Shown: piece by piece, positions 8,458 to 14,183 of the stretch
Numbering within the stretch: the first letter of the stretch is position 1
Layout: the number at the start of each line of letters is the position of its first letter
IMG/VR virus record: IMGVR_UViG_3300022925_000218
Location: 1-21,147 of that record
Strand: one strand, 5' to 3'
DNA from: a virus
DNA: 21,147 nucleotides
The notes under the pieces: model-generated
The model's input: only the letters and a program-made list of their open reading frames with translations
What the model was told of the DNA's origin: nothing
Databases searched by the model: none
Made by a program: the position numbers and the translations under genes

Positions 8458-8656
8458 CTTTTTTGACCCTTTCTAATCGTTGATAATATGAGGTGTTAAA
8501 ACCTCTAAGCCACTCACGTGCTTGCATGGTATTACTGTGATATGGATTAATAATTTTGCCTCTCTTAAAGTCAGATATACCTCTAGTGAATTGTATTTTT
8601 AGAGGTGCATCATACTTACTTAGATTTGGATTTCGCTTTCTGCTCTTCAATTGCAT
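8417..8656 (-). CDS. ribosome modulation factor (RMF)-like small protein
   Basis: The 79-residue, very basic protein starts at ATG 8656, which has AGGAG eight bases upstream; two in-frame ATGs at 8674 and 8662 lie before or too close to that site. Residues 25-60 (RGISDFKRGKIINPYHSN, then AREWLRGFNTSYYQRL) follow the RMF pattern: Gly, a short helix, NPY (N37-Y39), a loop, then W49 and GF (52-53). In bacteria RMF binds the 30S/100S ribosome and drives hibernation; phages often carry RMF-domain proteins of unknown role. The N-terminal extension (MQLKSRKRNPNLSKY) is Lys/Arg-rich. It overlaps the 83-residue gene upstream and mazG downstream. The related CrpP-type family is an alternative. Assignment rests on motif spacing seen by eye. 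Confidence 0.65.
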   Translation of the reverse strand: MQLKSRKRNPNLSKYDAPLKIQFTRGISDFKRGKIINPYHSNTMQAREWLRGFNTSYYQRLERVKKDEARRGSEKIHAG

Positions 8657-8867
8657 TGTCATTACTCCTTTCAAAGTATTTAGTTAGTATGTTAAGTTTT
8701 CCGTTTAGTTCTTGTAGTGCTAACATCTCTTTTTCAATGTTATACATAATGTTAGGATGGTTGCCAACACCAACAGGATTAGTTAGCATAACTTCTACAT
8801 TAGCTATGTGACTATTCATCTGTCCTATCATTTTAGTTTTTACTGCATTAAGTATCATTTCTCTCAT
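8616..8867 (-). CDS. conserved small marine-phage protein (MREMIL family)
   Basis: The 83-residue protein begins MREMILNAVKTKMIGQMNSH and contains the motif NPVGVGNHPNIMYNIEKEM, then a helical segment and a Lys/Ser-rich tail. I recall close relatives, always unnamed, in many marine phages next to nucleotide-metabolism genes, but no function is known to me. The ATG has GGGAGA six bases upstream and shares ATGA with the stop of the 50-residue membrane protein. It overlaps the RMF-like gene by 41 bases. No catalytic motif or membrane segment is visible. Confidence 0.75.
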   Translation of the reverse strand: MREMILNAVKTKMIGQMNSHIANVEVMLTNPVGVGNHPNIMYNIEKEMLALQELNGKLNILTKYFERSNDNAIEEQKAKSKSK

Positions 8868-9016
8868 TTATTTCTCCCTTTTGGTTTTAGATGTAAAAAT
8901 TCTCTAATGTGTAGCTTCCTACCTTTAAAGAACACTATTAAGTTTATAGTTGTGTTGATGGAAATGGCGATAAGTAACCACCATTGCCACCATAATAACT
9001 CCGCTGATTCTAACAT
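8864..9016 (-). CDS. 50-residue single-pass membrane protein coupled to ribonucleotide reductase
   Basis: The open frame runs from ATG 9016 to TGA 8864. The ATG overlaps the reductase stop by one base (TAATG) and the TGA overlaps the next ATG (ATGA), so it fills the space between two firm genes exactly. The protein starts MLESAELLWWQWWLLIAISI, has one hydrophobic, Trp-rich membrane segment (about residues 7-30), and then a basic tail (KGRKLHIREF to KPKGRNK). The positive-inside rule predicts N-out, C-in. There is no separate strong Shine-Dalgarno, so translation is probably coupled to the reductase. Function unknown; I recognise no family. The perfect fit of both ends argues against a chance frame. 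Confidence 0.7.
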   Translation of the reverse strand: MLESAELLWWQWWLLIAISINTTINLIVFFKGRKLHIREFLHLKPKGRNK

Positions 9017-10950
9017 TAATTAGATGTCAAGTCAACTACTTCACAAGCATCTGCTGTGCAAGCTAACTCTCTTCCACCTGATGTAGTGTCTTCCTTTTCA
9101 AAATCTGCTAACTTAGACCAATCAATAGAGTCAGGCATCTTTGTGCACAACTCCAAATACTGTTCTTGATTTATATCTTGATAAGGTGCTTGAGCATATG
9201 TATGGTCACTGAATGGTAAGAAAGATATACCTGATACTTCATCAAAGTTCTTGTACACCCATGCTCCTACATCCATCCATTCATCTTCCTTTACAGACAC
9301 AGTAACAGAAGGCTTGTGCTCACACCAATGTCTTTGGAACATGAGCCAATACTCTAGCTGTTCAATAGCAGACATCTGCGTTCTAGTGACAGCACCTTCA
9401 GGTGACTTCATAGGAAAGCTAAACACAGTTGTGCTATCAGGTTTTGAAAAACAAGGCTCACTCGGTATACCATTCTCTTTCATAAACTGTGTAATTGGGT
9501 CTTTGTTATCGCCACGTACAGTTCTGATGTAGTAGTCATTGTGTCTAGCATGAATACCTGATGCACTGTCAACTAATTGACTAACTGTACCACTTGGCTT
9601 TACACAAGTAATAGCAGTTGACTGTGGTATACCTAAGTCTTTAGCCATCTTCTTATTAGTTTCTACTGCTACTTCTCTTAACATAGTAAGTACTTCTTCT
9701 GTCCATATATTTGTATCCAAGATACCTGTTAGGGAAACTCCTAACAATCTCTCTTCCTCTGTATTATCTTTCCATATCTTACGCAGATACTTAAAGTTAG
9801 TAAGAGTAGATTGAAATGTACCTAGTATAGTAGCCATTCGTACCTTCTCTGTTAAAGATGTCAAGTCATCTGTAGCTCTGCAGACAACTTCAGTAAGATT
9901 ACAGAACTGATAAGGTCTAAGTATAATCTCACTACAAGGATTACATCCAAACTCGTGGTCAATATCACGTCTACCATTCTCAGAGGCTTTAACTTTAGCG
10001 GCTTGTCTGTTAAATATACCACGTTCACCTGACTTAGATTCATATAAAGATGTCCACTCTCGCATGAACGTACCCATCTCAGGTTTATTTTTATAGGCTA
10101 CAGAGTTATTGGCTAATGCTCTTTGACCTTCTCTCTTTATATTTTTGTCTGGTTCATCCCACCATTCTCCTGATTTAGCGTGTCTTAATTGGTCATCACC
10201 TAAGTTAGACAGAGAGATAAGAGCAGAACGTCTTACACCACCTACAACTACAACCTCACCAATCTTACACATTAAATCGTGACACTCAATTGGGTATAGT
10301 CTTCTGCCTTTAGCACCTTTGAACTTCTGTATGCAAAACTGAAATAATTCAACTAATGGTGCAGGTCCTGATGCTCTACCACCAAATGTCTTTAATCTAG
10401 CACCTGCAGGTCTTACTTGTGATACATCCCACTTTGGAACTTGCCCTACATATAACATAGCAATAAGTTCTCGCAATGCTTTAGCCCAACCGGGTCTGCT
10501 GTCACCAACAGTTATGATAGTAGTGCTATCCTCAAAGTGTTCATTGACAATGGGTAGCTTATCAACATTTTCTCTTTCCACAGAGAATCCTACACCTGTG
10601 CCACACATAAGTATGTACATACATTCGTCAAAACTACGTGGGCTATCTACAGGTATGTAGCTACAGTTATAACCACCTACATGACACCTATCTAAGGCAG
10701 GTCCTGCAGTCATTAAAGCTCTCATGCTAGGCATTGTACCTAAACTCAGTATCTGCTCTGTAAGTTTATCTTTTAGAGCTTTAGTTATATTATAAGAGTA
10801 GTTATTCTTTAGGTGATTAGACATGTAATCAAAGTATCTGTCTACAGTCTCCCCCCAATTCTCTCTTCTTTGTTCATCATCCTTCCACCTAGCATAGCGA
10901 GAGAGTGCTATGAAGTTTTGGTAGTCTGTAGGTAAATAGTTATTAATCAT
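9016..10950 (-). CDS. nrdJ: adenosylcobalamin-dependent (class II) ribonucleotide reductase
   Basis: The 644-residue enzyme reduces ribonucleotides (triphosphates in the RTPR type) to deoxyribonucleotides using a B12 radical. Key residues match the monomeric Lactobacillus RTPR type: C96 (NCSY) and C350 (FCNL) as the redox pair; C339 in NPCSE as the thiyl-radical Cys with E341; and the C-terminal pair C631/C636 (ACTADAC). The 339-350 and 631-636 spacings equal those of RTPR. Other conserved pieces are CGTGVGFSVE (116-125), VVGGVRRSA (236-243) and KPSGTVS (451-457). It is about 95 residues shorter than RTPR. AGGAG lies seven bases before the ATG. It supplies dNTPs for phage DNA and makes the phage dependent on host or imported cobalamin. 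A 57-residue gene overlaps its start and a 50-residue gene overlaps its stop. Confidence 0.96.
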   Translation of the reverse strand: MINNYLPTDYQNFIALSRYARWKDDEQRRENWGETVDRYFDYMSNHLKNNYSYNITKALKDKLTEQILSLGTMPSMRALMTAGPALDRCHVGGYNCSYIPVDSPRSFDECMYILMCGTGVGFSVERENVDKLPIVNEHFEDSTTIITVGDSRPGWAKALRELIAMLYVGQVPKWDVSQVRPAGARLKTFGGRASGPAPLVELFQFCIQKFKGAKGRRLYPIECHDLMCKIGEVVVVGGVRRSALISLSNLGDDQLRHAKSGEWWDEPDKNIKREGQRALANNSVAYKNKPEMGTFMREWTSLYESKSGERGIFNRQAAKVKASENGRRDIDHEFGCNPCSEIILRPYQFCNLTEVVCRATDDLTSLTEKVRMATILGTFQSTLTNFKYLRKIWKDNTEEERLLGVSLTGILDTNIWTEEVLTMLREVAVETNKKMAKDLGIPQSTAITCVKPSGTVSQLVDSASGIHARHNDYYIRTVRGDNKDPITQFMKENGIPSEPCFSKPDSTTVFSFPMKSPEGAVTRTQMSAIEQLEYWLMFQRHWCEHKPSVTVSVKEDEWMDVGAWVYKNFDEVSGISFLPFSDHTYAQAPYQDINQEQYLELCTKMPDSIDWSKLADFEKEDTTSGGRELACTADACEVVDLTSN

Positions 10951-11116
10951 CTTTATTCTCCTGTATAGTTCTCATATTTTTTATTGTGACACCACCTATA
11001 TCATATATAAATTCTGTTAGACTTGTTTCAATTTCTTCAGCTACATTTTCATCAGCAGGTATAGGATACTCATCCTCATCTACGTCTAATGTAAGCATTA
11101 CTTTAACTCTTACCAT
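10943..11116 (-). CDS. 57-residue acidic conserved phage protein
   Basis: The frame runs from ATG 11116 to TAA 10943. It overlaps the DUF3310 gene by 14 bases and the reductase start by eight. The protein begins MVRVKVMLTLDVDEDEYPIP and is acidic (about 14 Asp/Glu of 57); a predicted beta strand, helix (VAEEIETSLTEFIYDI) and strand (GVTIKNMRTIQE) suggest a compact alpha/beta fold. I recall near-identical small proteins of unknown function in marine podoviruses and myoviruses. AGAGG lies six bases before the ATG. Placement just before the reductase may mean a link with nucleotide metabolism or only operon packing. Confidence 0.75.
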   Translation of the reverse strand: MVRVKVMLTLDVDEDEYPIPADENVAEEIETSLTEFIYDIGGVTIKNMRTIQENKDD

Positions 11117-11369
11117 CGTAGACCTCTATAAGTTTATTGAGATACCATTGTGCTTTTTTTAAGTCTTCTACACCATTTTTATATCGGTATCTCCATAGAT
11201 ACTTAACTATGTTACCTTGTAGATAATAATCAAAACCATTAGTTAACATAGCTTCTAAAGCATCTATAGTTTCAATACCTGCTTTGTTATAATGAGCAGG
11301 ACTATTAACCATATCTTGATTTTGTTCTTCTTGTTCTAACCTCATTTTCATATACTCCAAATGCCTCAT
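11103..11369 (-). CDS. DUF3310 (SaV-like) protein
   Basis: The 88-residue protein shows the DUF3310 pattern: VNSPAHYNKAGIETIDALE, then QGNIVKYLWRYRYKNG and VEDLKKAQWYLNKLIE. The family is widespread in phages and is sometimes described as nucleotide-kinase or SaV-like, without a firmly known activity. The start is uncertain. ATG 11369 lies one base after the upstream stop but has no Shine-Dalgarno; ATG 11345 (Met9) has GGAG nine bases before it and gives 80 residues. The conserved part begins after both. It overlaps the 57-residue gene by 14 bases and belongs to the replication and nucleotide operon. Confidence 0.88.
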   Translation of the reverse strand: MRHLEYMKMRLEQEEQNQDMVNSPAHYNKAGIETIDALEAMLTNGFDYYLQGNIVKYLWRYRYKNGVEDLKKAQWYLNKLIEVYDGKS

Positions 11370-11370
11370 A

Positions 11371-11712
11371 CTAATGCTGTGTTTCTTTTTTAAAGTTGAT
11401 TCTAATTATATTGTCTTCAATCTTTTCAACTTTGGAAGTATTAGTTATAACATCTTTATACTCATTGTCAAGTTTATTTACTACATAATCATTCACAGTA
11501 TTCCTTAACTTAACATCTTTTTCCATTAAAGGTATTACCGAAGAAATCATTTTACATATATGCATTACTTGGTAATAATCATCATCATCCAAATTATTTT
11601 GTGGAGATGTTATAATTACTACATCTATTTCCCCTGTCCAAATATCATTATTATCTAACATAGGTCTTATCCTAATAGTAAAGTCTTCAGGTCTAGGTTT
11701 TAAATCATCCAT
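11371..11712 (-). CDS. conserved phage protein, unknown function (113 residues)
   Basis: The protein begins MDDLKPRPEDFTIRIRPMLD. It contains WTGEIDVVIITSPQNN, an Asp run followed by YYQVMHICKMISSV, and a Lys/Asn-rich C-terminus. The DFTI-I-RP/WTGE/DDDDYY/CKM pattern resembles small unnamed proteins that I recall from cyanophages and other marine phages. Two strands followed by a long helix are plausible; there is no membrane segment. The ATG abuts the stop of the endonuclease I gene, with AGGAG seven bases upstream inside the last codons of that gene. No function can be assigned; the neighbours are recombination and nucleotide-metabolism genes. Confidence 0.72.
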   Translation of the reverse strand: MDDLKPRPEDFTIRIRPMLDNNDIWTGEIDVVIITSPQNNLDDDDYYQVMHICKMISSVIPLMEKDVKLRNTVNDYVVNKLDNEYKDVITNTSKVEKIEDNIIRINFKKETQH

Positions 11713-11724
11713 TTATTTTCTCCT
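11710..11724 (-). promoter_or_regulatory. stop/Shine-Dalgarno/start junction cassette, copy 2
   Basis: AGGAGAAAATAAATG read on the - strand ends the endonuclease I gene (Arg-Arg-Lys-stop) and starts the 113-residue gene. The 15 bases are identical to the junctions at 3337-3351 and 17959-17973. Confidence 0.75.
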
Positions 11725-12171
11725 TTTTATTTTTGTACCCTTAAATTTTATAAAACTAGGGTGTTTGTTTTTGCCTTTTTCTTTTAGCCAATCTTCAGGT
11801 ATTATTCTGTCGTAGAATCTGAACCCATATTTATCACACCATTGACCATAAGATGATTTAGCTCCTTTTCTTAATTTGTTTCTACTATTAGTAAATATAA
11901 ATCTAATATCTAAATCAGGGTGTTGTTCCTTTATAGCTAAATGTTTTCTTCTATCTATTGCTAAAAATCTTCCTTTAGTCTCTATTATAATCCCGTTATT
12001 TAATATAAAGTCAGGGGTATAGGTGCGATATGATAAGTCTTCCCATTCAATCTTAACTTTTTCATAAAGATATTTATACTTTAATTCATCAAGATAAATG
12101 GATAACTTGTGTTCTAAACCACTCCTATACCCATGTTTTATAGCTTCTCTTCTTATTTTATGAGGAGACAC
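11713..12171 (-). CDS. T7 endonuclease I-like Holliday junction resolvase
   Basis: The 152-residue protein belongs to the phage endonuclease I family (T7 gp3), which cuts four-way junctions and branched DNA. The catalytic set is in place: E20 in RSGLE, D53 in TPDF, and E63 with K65 in IIETKG, close to T7 E20, D55, E65 and K67. Downstream family motifs include LDIRFIFTNSRNKLRKGAKS and WCDKYGFRF; the C-terminus is Lys-rich. The start is GTG directly after the upstream TAG with no clear Shine-Dalgarno, so translation may be coupled; the position of E20 supports this start. It likely resolves replication and recombination intermediates, alongside the Cas4-like exonuclease and DNA polymerase, and may help degrade host DNA. 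Confidence 0.94.
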   Translation of the reverse strand: MSPHKIRREAIKHGYRSGLEHKLSIYLDELKYKYLYEKVKIEWEDLSYRTYTPDFILNNGIIIETKGRFLAIDRRKHLAIKEQHPDLDIRFIFTNSRNKLRKGAKSSYGQWCDKYGFRFYDRIIPEDWLKEKGKNKHPSFIKFKGTKIKRRK

Positions 12172-12393
12172 CTAGAAGTTTCGCCACGATATAAATGGGT
12201 TGCTATATGAATAGGTATTACTATACCCTAAATTCTTTAGCTCTTCCTTTACTGCTTCGTCAGCGGCTTTCCTAGCTTCTATAGCATCTCGTAAACCTGC
12301 TGTACGTAGGTCACGATACTCTTTCTTTGCTTCAGCTAGTTGCTTCTCCATCTCTTCAATATTGGCTTTTAATTCATCCAACGATTTACTCAC
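12172..12393 (-). CDS. 73-residue coiled-coil protein
   Basis: The start is GTG at 12393, which shares GTGA with the stop of the exonuclease gene and has AGGAG seven bases upstream. Residues 3-50 form a strongly charged helix with heptad-like spacing (SLDELKANIEEMEKQLAEAK). A short tail rich in Tyr, Ser and Asn ends in an aromatic residue (NPFISWRNF). The tail is unlike the coil and may be a docking peptide, but that is speculation. Both ends are locked to neighbouring recombination genes, so a role as accessory factor of the exonuclease or resolvase is possible. No family is recognised. Confidence 0.7.
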   Translation of the reverse strand: MSKSLDELKANIEEMEKQLAEAKKEYRDLRTAGLRDAIEARKAADEAVKEELKNLGYSNTYSYSNPFISWRNF

Positions 12394-13247
12394 GTTTCTT
12401 CTCCTTTCATTTCAACATAAGCAACAGTCTTAGGTGACTTTGCTTGTGACATAACTGCTGGTAATTCTTTCAAACCTTTCCAACAGTCAAACCTGTATGA
12501 GCAAAAGGTACAATGTTTGTTTAAGACTTTATTACCTGTTTCTTTACCACGAAATGTTTCCATTTCAGGCTCAAAACATCTCTTAAACTCATTATTGTTT
12601 ACCTTTTTAACAGTTTTATTAATATAGTTAATCTCTTCATCAATGTCAAGACCTGTAGCAGGAACATATTTAAAATCTCCATTTGCTTTGTTGACTACCC
12701 ACCAACCACCTGCCTTTTTCTTAGATGCTTTTGCATAACCTGCAAGCTGTGCTACATAACCAAAACCATCCATTTGTTTTAATGTCTCATAAGATTCAAA
12801 CTTATTATTGTAAGACCATTGAGAAGCAGACTTGATATCATCAACACTACCATCAATAACTATATCATATGTTCCTTCAATCTTAGCGTCAGGAAGTTCT
12901 AGAGTAACCTTATCAGCGTCTTCATATTTTACACCTGCTTCTTTGAGTAAGCCTTTGAAGACAGCTTCAACAATGTCACCAAGCATCATATTCATAACGA
13001 ATGTTGTAGAACGTGGTAAAGCGATATCAGGTTTATTTTTGTCATACCACAATTGGCAAGATGGTCTACCTATATTAGACATACGGAGTCTGAATTTATC
13101 TCTAGATTGACCACTGCCAAATTGTCGTTTAACAGCATCCATTACATCCTTACCAATCTGAGAAACTGTTTCATCTGAAAAGGTTGTCTTCCCATTTGAA
13201 GCATCTTCCATGAATTGATGTAATGCTAGTTCTGCTGAATGTTGCAT
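12390..13247 (-). CDS. PD-(D/E)XK exonuclease, Cas4/RecB-like, with probable Fe-S cluster
   Basis: The 285-residue protein has the RecB/Cas4 nuclease motifs in order: GDIVEAV (E94), IEGTYDIVIDG (D128), VDDIKSAS (D137 and K139), and YVAQLAGYA (Q167, Y171). Four cysteines follow the Cas4/AddB iron-staple pattern: C64 near the N-terminus (RPSCQLWYD) and a C-terminal C246-x2-C249-x5-C255 (KHCTFCSYRFDC), predicting a 4Fe-4S cluster. It probably acts as a DNA exonuclease in replication, recombination and host DNA breakdown, in the place taken by gp6 exonuclease in T7. The ATG overlaps the upstream stop (TAATG), with GAGG about ten bases before it, and the stop overlaps the next GTG (GTGA). No cas genes or CRISPR array are present, so it is a stand-alone nuclease. 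Confidence 0.88.
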   Translation of the reverse strand: MQHSAELALHQFMEDASNGKTTFSDETVSQIGKDVMDAVKRQFGSGQSRDKFRLRMSNIGRPSCQLWYDKNKPDIALPRSTTFVMNMMLGDIVEAVFKGLLKEAGVKYEDADKVTLELPDAKIEGTYDIVIDGSVDDIKSASQWSYNNKFESYETLKQMDGFGYVAQLAGYAKASKKKAGGWWVVNKANGDFKYVPATGLDIDEEINYINKTVKKVNNNEFKRCFEPEMETFRGKETGNKVLNKHCTFCSYRFDCWKGLKELPAVMSQAKSPKTVAYVEMKGEET

Positions 13248-14146
13248 TAAGCTACATCCTCTTCTATCTCAATATCAACAAAATCATCAGTGGTATTTAC
13301 ATCCTCATCTGATATATCTTTGTTAGTTTTTTCCTGCCAAGAATTAGCTATATACGTATTATAGTTATCTATCCAAAGCATAAAGTCTGAAAACATAGAC
13401 TGGTCTGCATCTGTAAGGGCAATACTTTTAGTTAAATCTAGAGATACTACAGGAAGATAAAACACGTTACCACTAGGAAGTTTTCTTTCCTGTGTATTTG
13501 CAGTAATCATATGCTGAATAGGAAGTCTTTTATGTTTAGCTAAATCTGCAAAAGGTTTTCCTACATCTTTAAAAGCATCACGATTATCTATCTCCCAAAT
13601 AAAAGGTGATGTATCTACAGTAACATCTTCTCCCTTTTCATTAACAGGAGATACCATATCTACAGTGCCTAATATAACACGAACTCTTTTTATTTGTTTA
13701 ATAAGTTCCTGTGTCTTCTCAGGCAATGCCTTAAAGTCTTCTATATAACCTGCAGGTTTACCACAGTTAAGACCACCTTTATTATCTTTTAAATCTATGT
13801 TTAGATTATCTGCCATAATAGTTTTGACATATTCATTAGGTTGGTCATTAAAACCTTTAATGAATCTCTTATACATAAACCTCTGTAAGAAAGGTCTTAT
13901 CTTTATAGACTTAGAATAATATGTAGCAGTATCAGGTATCTCTAATTTGTAAGTACCCCCTTCTACAACTTCCATATTCACTTTCTTACCTTTAACTTCA
14001 GCCTCACCCATAATAGCAGAGTGATTTATTTTTAGTCTAGGTAACGTGCTACTCTTTTGTTTACTAGCAGTTCCCTCATTTGCGATACCCATTGCTTTAG
14101 CCATTGCGGCGTAATTATTAGTATCAATAGTCGTTAGTTCTGTCAT
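13247..14146 (-). CDS. probable single-stranded DNA-binding protein
   Basis: The 299-residue protein lies between DNA polymerase and the exonuclease, where marine podoviruses usually carry the ssDNA-binding protein (T7 gp2.5 role). After a flexible start (to about residue 35), the body is strand-rich (MEVVEGGTYKLEIPD, KSIKIRPFLQRFMYKRF, RVRVILGTVDMVSPV), as expected for an OB-like fold, with many basic and aromatic residues. It ends in an acidic tail (TTDDFVDIEIEEDVA), the feature that SSB-type proteins use to bind polymerase and helicase. AGGAG lies nine bases before the ATG. I see no diagnostic motif, so the function is inferred from context, tail and recollection of similarly annotated marine phage proteins. 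Confidence 0.65.
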   Translation of the reverse strand: MTELTTIDTNNYAAMAKAMGIANEGTASKQKSSTLPRLKINHSAIMGEAEVKGKKVNMEVVEGGTYKLEIPDTATYYSKSIKIRPFLQRFMYKRFIKGFNDQPNEYVKTIMADNLNIDLKDNKGGLNCGKPAGYIEDFKALPEKTQELIKQIKRVRVILGTVDMVSPVNEKGEDVTVDTSPFIWEIDNRDAFKDVGKPFADLAKHKRLPIQHMITANTQERKLPSGNVFYLPVVSLDLTKSIALTDADQSMFSDFMLWIDNYNTYIANSWQEKTNKDISDEDVNTTDDFVDIEIEEDVA

Positions 14147-14183
14147 ATTTACATTCTCCTTTTAGTAAAGTTTATAAGTTATA

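Noticed and set aside
9861-10043. 60-codon alternative frame within the reductase gene
   Set aside because: A same-strand shadow inside a continuous, well-conserved enzyme; it does not indicate a frameshift because the reductase frame is intact across it.
12390-13247. Cas4-like protein as part of a CRISPR adaptation system
   Set aside because: No cas1, cas2 or repeat-spacer array is present; the neighbours are phage recombination genes.
14147-14183. Gap between polymerase and SSB-like gene as a promoter or origin
   Set aside because: Only 37 bases, explained by the SSB-like gene's Shine-Dalgarno and the polymerase reading direction; no repeat or hairpin is seen.
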